This document shows, one piece after another, positions 16,543 through 24,454 of a DNA stretch of 64,000 bases. The stretch comes from Escherichia fergusonii ATCC 35469. GTDB lineage: Bacteria; Pseudomonadota; Gammaproteobacteria; Enterobacterales; Enterobacteriaceae. The stretch lies in assembly GCF_000026225.1 (NCBI RefSeq), contig NC_011740.1, positions 806,001-870,000 of the forward strand, written 5' to 3'. Below the pieces are notes generated by a model. The model searched no databases. It was given only the letters and a program-made list of their open reading frames with translations, and had not been told where the DNA came from. Within the stretch, counting starts at the first letter, position 1; the number at the start of each line of letters is the position of its first letter. The translations under genes and the position numbers were made by a program.

Positions 16543-18006
16543 ATGTTAAAAGTGATTAACAAAGGGCAGGGAGTTAATCAAACTGAAAAAAGATTAATAG
16601 AACTGGCTAATAGTGCGTTTATTGGTTTATGGTCATATCCTAATGTGTATAGTGATGAAGGGCTTTCTAAAAACAAATCGGGGAAGGAGGTGTGTGATTT
16701 ATTAGTTGTTTTTGAAGATAATGTGATTTTATTTTCAGATAAGGATATTAACTTTAACGAAGAGATTGAAGTTTCTGTAGCATGGAAAAGATGGTTTAAA
16801 AGATCCATAACTGAATCGGCTGTTCAGTTACATGGGGCAGAGAAGTTTTTAAAAGATCATCATGGACGATTGTTCTTAGATAAAAAATGCAAAGTTCCCT
16901 TTCCAGTTAAAATAAATAGAGATATGAGGTTTTTCCTTATCGCTGTAACCAATAATAGTTCGGTTCCTGCATCTAATTTTTTTTCACGTATAGCTGAAGG
17001 GAGTTCTGGTACTCTCATGAATGTTTTCTCATTTGGAATAAAGGAAAGTATGGAGCAACCTTTTTCCATTGGAGATATTTATCCAAATAAAACATTTGTT
17101 CATGTGTTAGATGAATTGTCATTAAATCTCTTATTGTCGGAGTTAGATACAATTACTGACTTTGTTAGTTACTTGAAAGAGAAGGAACGTGTTGTCCGTT
17201 CTGGCCTTCTGAGATTAAGTCCAGGAGAAGATGATACTTTGGCTGCATATTTGAGCGGGCATGGGGTGATTGTAGATGAGAAATTGGTACCTGAAAATAC
17301 ATTTGTGCAAATAGCAGAAAATGAGTGGGAAGTGTTAAAAAAATCTCCTCAGTATGATTATTACAAGGCAATGAAAAAAGGAAGTGTGTTTTGGGATGAA
17401 ATGATACAGAGACTTTCGGAATCAATTCTTACTGCAACTGTAGGTTTGGGTATAGAAAATGACTTTCATAGTCATGAGGAAACAGTTAGACAACTGGCAG
17501 CAGAAAGCAGAGTGTCAAGATATCATCTTTCTAAGGCATTTATAGAAAAGTTCAAACAGGTTCCTACTAATAGAAGAAGTTCTAGGATTGTTGAGTCGAT
17601 TGACGAAAAAGGCAAATATTATATTTTTTTGTTCTTTCCGCGTGATGAAGGGTTATCATATGAAAAATATAGATTGGAGCGTTTTTCTTGCGTGCAAATG
17701 TATGCACTAGTGGCGAAGTATAAATACAGTCAAATTAAGAAGTTGATAATTATTGCAACGGAAAGCAAAGATTCTGAGGGCCGTTCTGAAGATGTTGTTT
17801 ATTGTAAGTTTGATGAGCCACTTACAAAGGATGAGCGCTTATTAGCGAAAAAATCCATGAAGGAGTATAGCGTTCTTACAGACATCTTGCCTAAGCCGAC
17901 ATCATATATGTCTACATTCCCTATAGTTAATAATGAAAAAAAAATGGGAAGAAATGAGCCTTGCTATTGTGGCTCAGGAAAAAAATTCAAAAAATGTCAT
18001 GGGTAG
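16543..18006 (+). CDS. SEC-C motif protein of unknown function, satellite cargo
   Basis: This 487-aa protein ends in a textbook SEC-C zinc motif (GRNEPCYCGSGKKFKKCHG: C-x-C-x8-C-H). The N-terminal 90 residues contain an acid-rich alternating pattern (EVCDLLVVF, then VILFSDKDI) that could be a degenerate restriction-endonuclease-like core; this is a guess. A helix-turn-helix-like segment (VRQLAAESRVSRYHLSKAF) is near residue 337. I do not recognise a named family. The second ATG (16543) is six bases from AAAGG and is preferred over the adjacent ATG at 16540. The gene is markedly AT-rich compared with both sides. Its position between att and the late operon is the usual P4 cargo slot, so an antiphage role is plausible but unproven. 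Confidence 0.7.
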   Translation: MLKVINKGQGVNQTEKRLIELANSAFIGLWSYPNVYSDEGLSKNKSGKEVCDLLVVFEDNVILFSDKDINFNEEIEVSVAWKRWFKRSITESAVQLHGAEKFLKDHHGRLFLDKKCKVPFPVKINRDMRFFLIAVTNNSSVPASNFFSRIAEGSSGTLMNVFSFGIKESMEQPFSIGDIYPNKTFVHVLDELSLNLLLSELDTITDFVSYLKEKERVVRSGLLRLSPGEDDTLAAYLSGHGVIVDEKLVPENTFVQIAENEWEVLKKSPQYDYYKAMKKGSVFWDEMIQRLSESILTATVGLGIENDFHSHEETVRQLAAESRVSRYHLSKAFIEKFKQVPTNRRSSRIVESIDEKGKYYIFLFFPRDEGLSYEKYRLERFSCVQMYALVAKYKYSQIKKLIIIATESKDSEGRSEDVVYCKFDEPLTKDERLLAKKSMKEYSVLTDILPKPTSYMSTFPIVNNEKKMGRNEPCYCGSGKKFKKCHG

Positions 18007-18041
18007 AAAAATACTTTGAATACACCACTTTCTCCTTCTGC

Positions 18042-18067
18042 GCGGGCAGCCCCGCACGCCTGCCCGC
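18042..18067. repeat. GC-rich inverted repeat after the SEC-C gene
   Basis: Arms gcgggca (18042-18048) and tgcccgc (18061-18067) surround a GC-rich centre. There is no T tract, so it is not a standard terminator. It lies in the gap between cargo and late genes, where a packaging site could also be expected. Confidence 0.45.
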
Positions 18068-18221
18068 TTCGCTTAACAGACTGGTTTTCATGCACCTCAT
18101 AAATCGTCTCAGAAGCCACCACACAAGGGCTTTCTCGTCAAAAATGGTGCATAAGGCTCATGCGTTTTCATGCGCCATAGACATGCACTCATGCGCTCTC
18201 AGGCCAGCCAGGGAAAAGGTG

Positions 18222-18249
18222 TTAAAAATCCCGGTACTTGACCGGGATT
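18222..18249 (-). terminator. late-operon terminator
   Basis: An 8-bp perfect stem aatcccgg/ccgggatt with a 7-base loop is followed on the reverse strand by TTTTTAAC. It lies 21 bases after the delta stop. Confidence 0.85.
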
Positions 18250-18269
18250 ACGTGGGCATTTTTTTCTAA

Positions 18270-18542
18270 TCAGACAGGAATCTGCTGACGGCTTGACAGT
18301 TTTGACGCGGAGCCATAGCGATTGAGCGTTTGCTGTTGTTTTACCGGGGTTTGTGATTTGTCTGGTTCCTGTTCATTGCGCCGGGGTTTCATGATTATCT
18401 TATCCACACTCTCCAGTGCCGTAAATGTGCAGGAACATTCCAGATTCTGGCACTGATACCACGAGCGTTTAACTGACGGAGCTTCATAGGCTGCTGTTCT
18501 GGCGTGTGCAACTGTACCGCATTCCGGACATTTAAGTGCCAT
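18270..18542 (-). CDS. Ogr/Delta-like zinc-finger late activator
   Basis: This 90-aa protein of the Ogr/Delta family activates late transcription by contacting RNA polymerase. The N-terminal zinc site is visible as MALKCPECG and then CQNLEC. Ogr is about this size, whereas P4 Delta is a two-domain protein of about 166 aa, so this is a single-domain form. ATG 18542 has AGGAG eight bases upstream. It is last in the sid-psu-delta operon, whose promoter carries two matching TGT-N12-ACA sites (19874 and 19912). Confidence 0.85.
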   Translation of the reverse strand: MALKCPECGTVAHARTAAYEAPSVKRSWYQCQNLECSCTFTALESVDKIIMKPRRNEQEPDKSQTPVKQQQTLNRYGSASKLSSRQQIPV

Positions 18543-18547
18543 TAATA

Positions 18548-19099
18548 TCACTCCTGTATATCGTTAATGTCATTCAGGCGTTGCTGAAAACGCAGATGTT
18601 GTGCCGGGGTGTAAGAGCCCTGGCAATCACGAATCATCCCGGGGTCTGGCATCAAACCGGATTCATCCAGGATCTCACGATAATCCCCGGCAATTTCAGG
18701 CGGTGTTATTGCCAGCTGGCGAACCAGAGCACTGCGTAATATACGGGACGCAACGTCAACCCCTCCGCGCCCCTTCAGGAACGGAGCCAGTGCAGATGTC
18801 AGGGCTGCCCCATTCGCCTGCATAAAATTGCTGAGAGCAGCTTCAGTGCAGGCCTCCATCAATAAATGCTGCGAGTAAATGCATTCGCGAGCAGCACAGT
18901 TAATTTGCCATTTCAGCACATCCAGACGTTCCCGCAGTAATTCGAGCTGTCGGGCATAATCTGTTGGTTTTTCTGTGGCAGCGAGGAGAGATGCTATCTG
19001 TTGTTCAACGGCTTTTCGGGTCTCACTATGTCCGGCCCACAGAATACGGGCATTCCGAAAACTGGTAAGTGCCTGGTCAGGTGTGCCTCGGGCCGTCAT
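18548..19099 (-). CDS. psu: Psu-like polarity suppression / capsid decoration protein
   Basis: This 183-aa relative of P4 Psu is recognisable by the helical N-terminal region (LELLRERLDVLKWQINCAARECI) and the C-terminal SYTPAQHLRFQQRL. In P4, Psu binds and inhibits Rho and also decorates the small capsid. The start ATG overlaps the sid stop by four bases (ATGA), and delta follows after 5 bases. It is divergent from P4 Psu as I remember it, so Rho inhibition is inferred. Confidence 0.8.
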   Translation of the reverse strand: MTARGTPDQALTSFRNARILWAGHSETRKAVEQQIASLLAATEKPTDYARQLELLRERLDVLKWQINCAARECIYSQHLLMEACTEAALSNFMQANGAALTSALAPFLKGRGGVDVASRILRSALVRQLAITPPEIAGDYREILDESGLMPDPGMIRDCQGSYTPAQHLRFQQRLNDINDIQE

Positions 19100-19839
19100 A
19101 CAGCTTTCTCCTTCTCAGCAAGTTCCTGACGAACCTTTATTTTATGCATAGCTGCCGGAGAGAGTTGATTACTGAAATCCAGACGCGCCGCATAATCCGG
19201 GGCAACTCCCGCCAGTTTAAACACCGGGTCCTGTTCAGGCATCGCATCGTTAGCCAGAGCCGGTCTGGTGATATGTTTATGAATAAAGTCTTTCAGCACT
19301 GTGTCCGGGTCATTAACTGAATTCACCACACCCACAACGGCACTGGCTTCCCGGCCCATTGTGGATTTAAGCAGGCTCAGCGTCTGAATAAGCGCTTTTC
19401 CATGCGACTGCATAAAATCTTCCCAGATTTGTTTTGCGCGAATATCCACAAGAATGTTATGCGCGTGGATATACTTTCCGGCTAATTCCGCAGCTTTCTG
19501 CGGCAAAAGTGCATTTTCGCTTTCCTGAGCCGCCAGCAGCTCATCAAAATCCTCAAGCGTTTCTCGTCCCAGCGCAATTTCCGTGCGCAGTTTTTTCATT
19601 TCCTTTGAGACCACGCCCTGACTTTCACGAAACAGCGTGCGCCACTCCTCATTCAGTGTGTTCGTCGTGGCTTCCATTTCAGCGCGACGCTGGCGGATTG
19701 TCGCAATATTATCCGCTGCCGCTTTCTGCTGACGACGTGCTTCAAGCCATGCGTTTCTGGCTGTGTTCATGGTTTCCAGTGCCCGCTGCGTTACAGCCGG
19801 AAAAGTGGAAAGGTTGTTATTCACTGCGGTGTTGTTCAT
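19096..19839 (-). CDS. sid: Sid-like capsid size determination protein
   Basis: This 247-aa, mostly helical protein is close in size to P4 Sid (244 aa). The segment EEWRTLFRESQGVVSKEMKKLRTEIALGRE aligns with the P4 Sid WRTAFRAAGGVLSDELKQ region. Sid forms the outer scaffold that forces helper capsid protein into the small shell. It is the first gene of the late operon, 26 bases downstream of the predicted transcription start, and is translationally coupled to psu. The family name glycoprotein 3 is also used for it. Confidence 0.8.
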   Translation of the reverse strand: MNNTAVNNNLSTFPAVTQRALETMNTARNAWLEARRQQKAAADNIATIRQRRAEMEATTNTLNEEWRTLFRESQGVVSKEMKKLRTEIALGRETLEDFDELLAAQESENALLPQKAAELAGKYIHAHNILVDIRAKQIWEDFMQSHGKALIQTLSLLKSTMGREASAVVGVVNSVNDPDTVLKDFIHKHITRPALANDAMPEQDPVFKLAGVAPDYAARLDFSNQLSPAAMHKIKVRQELAEKEKAV

Positions 19840-19873
19840 GACTTCTCCTGTCGGGTTGGTTCGTTACGTCAAT

Positions 19874-19891
19874 TGTGTCGTGGCTGACACA
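19874..19891 (-). promoter_or_regulatory. proximal Ogr/Delta activator site of the late promoter
   Basis: The site is TGT-N12-ACA with extended symmetry (ttgtgtc...gacacaa). It is centred about 38 bases from the distal site, matching the -55/-18 pair described for the P4 Psid promoter. Confidence 0.8.
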
Positions 19892-19911
19892 AGCACACTA
19901 TCGGTGCTCAG

Positions 19912-19929
19912 TGTGTGGTGGCTGGCACA
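19912..19929 (-). promoter_or_regulatory. distal Ogr/Delta activator site of the late promoter
   Basis: A second TGT-N12-ACA is centred near 19920. If it sits at -55, transcription would start near 19866, giving a leader of about 26 bases before the sid ATG. Confidence 0.8.
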
Positions 19930-20017
19930 ACGGACGCTTGCGGTTATTCAGACGTGGCTATGAAAGCCAGCCAGATAAAAATGCCCTCTGTTTCAGTCTG
20001 CTTTATGTCCCTGATGC

Positions 20018-20205
20018 GGTGGAACAGGTGAAACATGTGTTACTGCTTTGTTTTATAAAGCATTTATATACACTGCACCGGTGGAACATCGCGGGTAACA
20101 AGGTGGAACAGCGGATTGGCTGGCGTTACATCTGTTCCACCTCACTATTTCAGAAGGTGGAACAGGTTCAGCCCTGTAAAATACGGTTGTTCCACCTGTT
20201 TCACC
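20018..20205. other. iteron cluster, candidate replication origin / crr
   Basis: Six exact copies of the 9-mer ggtggaaca occur within 180 bases. Direct copies are at 20018, 20080, 20102 and 20156; inverted copies are at 20133 and 20188. Two one-mismatch copies (ggtgaaaca) are at 20027 and inverted at 20197. P4 alpha binds similar decamers (type I iterons, GGTGAACA-like) at ori1 and crr. The cluster lies 35 bases beyond the alpha stop, in a region with an AT-rich centre, so it is the likely alpha-binding origin element. Confidence 0.8.
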
Positions 20206-20239
20206 TGTTACCCTTAATAAATAAGACTCACGCAAAGCC

Positions 20240-22912
20240 TTAACCCGGCACCTCGCTGTTGAAGACATAGAGCCTGCGGGGATTCATCTCTGGCGGGCGA
20301 ATGGTTGTCTGGAGTTTGCCATCAGTGGAGGGCAGCAGGTATCCACGATCTGCGCACAGACGCGCCACCTTGCGCGGGTCAAATCCCCTGCAGATTTCTT
20401 TCCAGCCGGACGGCATGACATAGAACGTAGTGACAGCTTCCGTGCCCTGCGCGGTACTGCCTTTCTCCACCCTGCGCCAGCCCACCATATTGCCGGGGCG
20501 GTTGCGCTCGTCATACCAGTCTGCAAAGCGGCTGTACTGATTCGCGGTAAAGAAACTGCGAACCTGCTCCAGTGCGGCGATATCTTCCTGATTGGCGGTG
20601 TGCCCGCGATCTTTCAGCCATGCGTTCAGGCAGACGCGGGTTGCCCGCAGTGCTTCACCCTCAGGCCAGCCGGTGATACCCAGACGGGTTGCCAGTTCAC
20701 CTGCCATCGCCACCAGTGCAAAGCGGTTCACAGCCCGGCCCACCTGATTGCCTGCATCTTTAGGAGTCAGGGCGGCAGCATATTCCTTCATCAGCGATTT
20801 TGCCTGTGCCGTTAGTCCGTTAAGATCAGCGGTCAGTGCTTTCAGCCACTCCCGGAACGGCGAACCGTAGTAGCAGGACGTGGCCCATTCAAGATGCTCT
20901 GCCAGAGCCTTGCCGCTGTCGAAGCCGTGCAGCTCCTCAAAAACGCCAAACTTCCCGGAATCGCTTGGGATCTGGATCATCCTGACTTCCATCCCGGCAA
21001 AAGTACGCTCACCGGCCTTTGCCGCATGTTCGGTCAGAGACAACTCGCCAGTTGAAAAGAACAACAGGCGCCACTGCTTACGGGTACGCAGCTCACCGTC
21101 CGTACCGGCACGGCCCTTGCCCTGACCGTTTGCCAGCATGTAGGCGATATTGCCTGCCTCGCGTCCGTCAACTTCCCGGATCTCATCAAGCATCATGGCG
21201 GCATCGTTGCGGCGGCTGGCGCATCCCTCCAGCGCGTTGCCGGTGGCCCGCCATGTCTGCCAGTAGTCAGGCCCGCCGCAGACGGAGGTTGCCGCTTTCA
21301 TGGTGGTGGTCTTACCGTCTGTCGATTCCCCTTTTAGGTGGTAGCCGCCGCCGTCCATACCAACCAGCCGTAACAGTGGTGCAGCAAAGGCCAGGCTGAC
21401 AGCAAATGCCACGCGGGAGTTGCCGGTACAGTAGCGGGATACATGCTCCCGCCATTCCTCTGTTGTGCCCGACACGCGGAAATCACGCCCCTGCACGGAA
21501 GTGGTCTGGAGAATGACACCCTCTGCACCTTCACCGCTGACCTCATCCTGCAGGACGTAAACCTGACCATGCCAGCCAGTACGACTGACGCAGGTCACGC
21601 GGCGTTCCGGTTTACACAGTGAGATATATTCCATCAGGCGTGCGCGTGCCTCACCGGTGGTGCTGATATAAGACAGCCCGTTAACCAGCAGTACCCGGCG
21701 CAGTTCCTCACCACTGCCGCTCAGCATTTCCATCGGCATCGCCCAGCGGCGACACTCACCCCACGTATCTTCCCATTCCAGCAGTCGTCCGAAGTTACCG
21801 CCATCGGCATCGCAGGTGATTGCCGTCACGCGCAGCGGGCTGCATATTTTGACGTTCTGGATCTCCGTCTCACCGTTGCGCTGTACCTGCTTTTCATACC
21901 AGAGATATTCCTGGGTAAGACGGAACCCGTGCGGCAGTTGCGTGCGGCCTTCCCCGCACAGTACCAGACCGTTGCGAAAGGCTTCACGGGCACGGGTAAT
22001 ACCGTGCTCCCGATGAAAGTCATTCCAGTCAGCCTTAATCTCTCCTGGTGGCAGCGTCATCCAGCCGCCAACAGCTTTTGCCGCCCGTTCAGCAAAGGCT
22101 CTGCCGGGATTCTCCCCCCCGTCCTGAAAATCGTTATCACCGGCGATGATAATTTTTACCTCAGGCCAGCGTGCCCGCAGCGACTGCGCCACATTGGGCA
22201 GGTTGCCCGCAGATATGGCAGCCACTACGCATCCGGCAGTGAGCTGGCTTACCGTCAGCGCCGTAGCGTAACCTTCGGTAATCACCACCTGTACCGGTGG
22301 TTCAGACGGTAACGGGCTGAGCGACACAAACGCGCCTTTCATCGTGCTGCCGGGCAGTATGCTTTTTTCACCCGTCGGGGCGATAAGCTGTGCACCGGTC
22401 ACGGCTCCGGTGTTGGTCGTGAGTGGTAACAGCAGGGAACCGGCAGGAAAATCCTTACCGCTGATATGCTGCACGCTTCCGGTCAGAGAGGCCGGGTATC
22501 CGGCGAACCCTTTTCCTGTCAGATAGGCGCTTTCTCCCGTGTGGCTCTCTTTCATCAGCGCCGCCACGGTAAGACCCATGTCGCGTTTAGGGGCTTTTTG
22601 TCTGGCAGGCTTAACAGGCAGTTCCTGCACATCCGGCACATTAAGCACCTGCGCCACCTCCTGCGCAGCCTTTCTGACGCTGTAACCGGTTACGAGCTTA
22701 ACCAGATCCAGACCGTCACCATTGCCACACTGGCTGCAGATCCACGTCCCGCGCCCGTCAAGGTCATCAAGGCGAAAACGATCCTTGCCCCCACATTTCG
22801 GGCAGGGACCGTGCCTGCCGTTTTCAGGTACATCAATACGCAGCATCTGCAGAATAACGGGCCATTTCCCCCGTGCGGCGGCTGAAATCTGCGTAACCGT
22901 CTGTATTGTCAT
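20240..22912 (-). CDS. P4-type alpha replication protein (primase-helicase)
   Basis: This 890-aa multidomain protein begins with a zinc-binding primase-type domain (CPKCGG at 37, CSQCG at 59). A TOPRIM primase core follows (VVITEGYATAL, then IIIAGDND). The C-terminal DUF927-type helicase has Walker A GESTDGKTTT. In P4, alpha primes, unwinds and binds origin iterons. It is longer than P4 alpha (about 777 aa). The start overlaps the upstream gene by four bases and has GAGGGGGAAG upstream. It is the last gene of the early operon, with the iteron cluster immediately after it. Confidence 0.92.
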   Translation of the reverse strand: MTIQTVTQISAAARGKWPVILQMLRIDVPENGRHGPCPKCGGKDRFRLDDLDGRGTWICSQCGNGDGLDLVKLVTGYSVRKAAQEVAQVLNVPDVQELPVKPARQKAPKRDMGLTVAALMKESHTGESAYLTGKGFAGYPASLTGSVQHISGKDFPAGSLLLPLTTNTGAVTGAQLIAPTGEKSILPGSTMKGAFVSLSPLPSEPPVQVVITEGYATALTVSQLTAGCVVAAISAGNLPNVAQSLRARWPEVKIIIAGDNDFQDGGENPGRAFAERAAKAVGGWMTLPPGEIKADWNDFHREHGITRAREAFRNGLVLCGEGRTQLPHGFRLTQEYLWYEKQVQRNGETEIQNVKICSPLRVTAITCDADGGNFGRLLEWEDTWGECRRWAMPMEMLSGSGEELRRVLLVNGLSYISTTGEARARLMEYISLCKPERRVTCVSRTGWHGQVYVLQDEVSGEGAEGVILQTTSVQGRDFRVSGTTEEWREHVSRYCTGNSRVAFAVSLAFAAPLLRLVGMDGGGYHLKGESTDGKTTTMKAATSVCGGPDYWQTWRATGNALEGCASRRNDAAMMLDEIREVDGREAGNIAYMLANGQGKGRAGTDGELRTRKQWRLLFFSTGELSLTEHAAKAGERTFAGMEVRMIQIPSDSGKFGVFEELHGFDSGKALAEHLEWATSCYYGSPFREWLKALTADLNGLTAQAKSLMKEYAAALTPKDAGNQVGRAVNRFALVAMAGELATRLGITGWPEGEALRATRVCLNAWLKDRGHTANQEDIAALEQVRSFFTANQYSRFADWYDERNRPGNMVGWRRVEKGSTAQGTEAVTTFYVMPSGWKEICRGFDPRKVARLCADRGYLLPSTDGKLQTTIRPPEMNPRRLYVFNSEVPG

Positions 22913-23292
22913 ACTTCCCCCTCATACAACGTCACACCGGTACTGCAGAAGTCATCAAAGGCCGCCGGAAGCGTGCGGTACATCTCCGCCATCACTTCAC
23001 AGCCGCGCGCGGTCAGTACCGGCGGCGCGGTCAGCAGTGATGGCTCCAGCATGTCAGTCAGCAGTGCCAGCGCGGCAGCGGCGCCCTGCACTTCGCCGTA
23101 CTCGTTAATCAGTACGCACTCGATATGCAGCGCAATGGCCATTTCAATACGCTCCACCGTCAGGCTGTGCGGACCATACTGATCACTACCAGTTTCGTTC
23201 AGCATTTTCTGCCGCCATGCTGAAGCAATAGCCCGCCGGTAAAGCGCGGTGGTCATTTCTGCCGGGAAAATGGAAACCTGCGGCTGGTTCAT
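22909..23292 (-). CDS. conserved P4-type early protein, unknown function
   Basis: This 127-aa protein resembles the DUF5375-like protein that commonly precedes alpha in P4-type satellites; I recognise it by context more than by motif. It has a predicted helical core (LTVERIEMAIALHIECVLINEYGE). It overlaps alpha by four bases and the upstream gene by four bases, so the three are translationally coupled. GAGGTGCCAG precedes the ATG. Confidence 0.75.
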   Translation of the reverse strand: MNQPQVSIFPAEMTTALYRRAIASAWRQKMLNETGSDQYGPHSLTVERIEMAIALHIECVLINEYGEVQGAAAALALLTDMLEPSLLTAPPVLTARGCEVMAEMYRTLPAAFDDFCSTGVTLYEGEV

Positions 23293-23573
23293 CTGGCACC
23301 TCCTTCAATCAGTGCGCAGCTGTGTGCAATATCCGTCAAATCTGCCAGCAGGTACTCCATCAGCGCGGCGACACCATGCGCACAGCCAGCGTCCAGTGCT
23401 CCGGCCTGAGACGGGTATTCAGAAAAGAGAAGCTGGAGCATGTCGCAGGCATTTTTTGCGCGGGTCAGCTTTCCGAAACTGTCCTCTGACAACCCATAGG
23501 CAAAAGCACCGGTATTGTGTTTTTCAGGCAAAGTGTGGCCCTGAGCACCGTTGTGCCCGTTTGAAATATTCAT
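23289..23573 (-). CDS. small early-operon protein, unknown function
   Basis: This 94-aa protein has no motif that I recognise. The C-terminal half (CAHGVAALMEYLLADLTDIAHSCALIEGG) looks helical. GGAG lies nine bases before the ATG. It overlaps the next gene by four bases and is part of the early operon leading to alpha. Similar small proteins are usual at this place in P4-like elements. Confidence 0.7.
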   Translation of the reverse strand: MNISNGHNGAQGHTLPEKHNTGAFAYGLSEDSFGKLTRAKNACDMLQLLFSEYPSQAGALDAGCAHGVAALMEYLLADLTDIAHSCALIEGGAR

Positions 23574-23604
23574 CGTGGATTACTCCGTTTTCAGCGGTAT
23601 TTTG

Positions 23605-23964
23605 TCAGAGAAACTTTGAATAGTGACCGTCGTCAGGCTCAGCAGAACGCCATATGCTACGCTCCCGCCAGCGGATAAATAGCACAGACGGATGCAGTGT
23701 CAGCGGGCCGGAACCACTACCGCCTGCAGGAGCTGGTGCAGGCTTAAAGAGCGGTACATCAAACAGGCGCGTATACCGCTGTTCAAACCATGCCAGAGGG
23801 CAGGAAGATAGCTGGTTGTCGCTGTCATGACGTATCAGCACTTCACAGCTGAATTCAGGATTAACCAGCGCCACAGAGGGCGAGGCTTCTATTAATCGGA
23901 TAATCGTGACCGTCCAGCCACGTTCATGCTGCCAGCGTTCGCCGGGGTGCGGATAATTACGCAT
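23605..23964 (-). CDS. small early-operon protein, unknown function
   Basis: This 119-aa protein starts MRNYPHPGERWQHERGWTVTIIR. A small beta-rich domain near the N-terminus is likely, followed by a Pro/Gly-rich linker (FKPAPAPAGGSGSG) and a basic tail. ATG 23964 follows GGAGG at five bases; longer starts would run into the upstream gene. It overlaps the Icd-like gene by eight bases. Confidence 0.65.
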   Translation of the reverse strand: MRNYPHPGERWQHERGWTVTIIRLIEASPSVALVNPEFSCEVLIRHDSDNQLSSCPLAWFEQRYTRLFDVPLFKPAPAPAGGSGSGPLTLHPSVLFIRWRERSIWRSAEPDDGHYSKFL

Positions 23965-24133
23965 GTTCACCTCCGCAGGGAATGCGCCCGGCAAAGCTCA
24001 GTACATAGTCCGGGGCAAGTCTGCGCCGCGCTGATCGTTCGTTATCTGCGGTGATCCTTAACATCACCGGACGGGCATTACGTTGACTGCGGTTGATCGC
24101 CGCAAATAACCAGGTACACTTCTGTTTAGCCAT
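23957..24133 (-). CDS. host cell division inhibitor Icd-like protein
   Basis: This 58-aa protein starts MAKQKCTWLFAAINRSQRNARPVMLRITA and ends with the SFAGRIPC-type tail of the Icd-like/Ash family found first in P1/P4 early operons. The founding member, P1 Icd, blocks host division; activity here is inferred. ATG 24133 has GAGG upstream. It is the first gene of the early operon, about 104 bases downstream of a predicted strong promoter. Confidence 0.75.
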   Translation of the reverse strand: MAKQKCTWLFAAINRSQRNARPVMLRITADNERSARRRLAPDYVLSFAGRIPCGGEHA

Positions 24134-24215
24134 CTTCGTTACCTCATATAACGTGCTGGTCAGACGCCTCGGTGCTGCTGCAAACACTCCGGGGCGTTGC
24201 TATTTTGTTTTTCTG

Positions 24216-24271
24216 TGTGTAATGTGTCATTACACATAAATACATTACAATGGGTGTAATTGACGTGTCAA
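24216..24271 (-). promoter_or_regulatory. early promoter with two operator dyads
   Basis: On the reverse strand, TTGACA (24271-24266) and TGTAAT (24249-24244) are 16 bp apart, forming a strong promoter for the early operon. A perfect 9+3+9 palindrome (tgtgtaatg / cattacaca) at 24216-24236 lies at about +1 to +21. A second dyad attaca/tgtaat (24244-24260) covers the -10 and the start of the divergent small gene. The shared half-site tgtaat suggests one repressor acts on both. Confidence 0.7.
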
Positions 24272-24444
24272 CACACAAAAATGAAAGACGTGGGAATCCG
24301 CCATTCCAGTTCCGACTTGACCCTGAACTGCGTGAACTGATGGAACAAGCACAACAGCAGGATGGCGATGAATCGCTAGCGGCTTGGATCAAGCGCATTC
24401 TACGCAAAGAGTTACAAAGCCGAGGTTTAGAACCAAAGAATTGA
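24250..24444 (+). CDS. small YlcI/YnfO-like ribbon-helix-helix-type protein
   Basis: This 64-aa protein has a core PFQFRLDPELRELMEQAQ followed by SLAAWIKRILRKEL. This is an MetJ/Arc-like strand-helix-helix pattern of the YlcI/YnfO prophage family. It is divergent from the early operon and sits on the operator dyads, so it may be the early repressor or its antagonist. The ATG at 24250 has no clear ribosome-binding site and lies inside a dyad. A GTG at 24265 with weak GGGTG upstream is an alternative start. Confidence 0.65.
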   Translation: MGVIDVSTHKNERRGNPPFQFRLDPELRELMEQAQQQDGDESLAAWIKRILRKELQSRGLEPKN

Positions 24445-24454
24445 TTAATACGTT

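Noticed and set aside
18007..18270. P2/P4-type cos site
   Set aside because: The known P4 cos 19-mer (ggcgaggcggggaaagcac) is not present. Only GC-rich dyads and catgcg repeats are seen, so I did not annotate a cos site.
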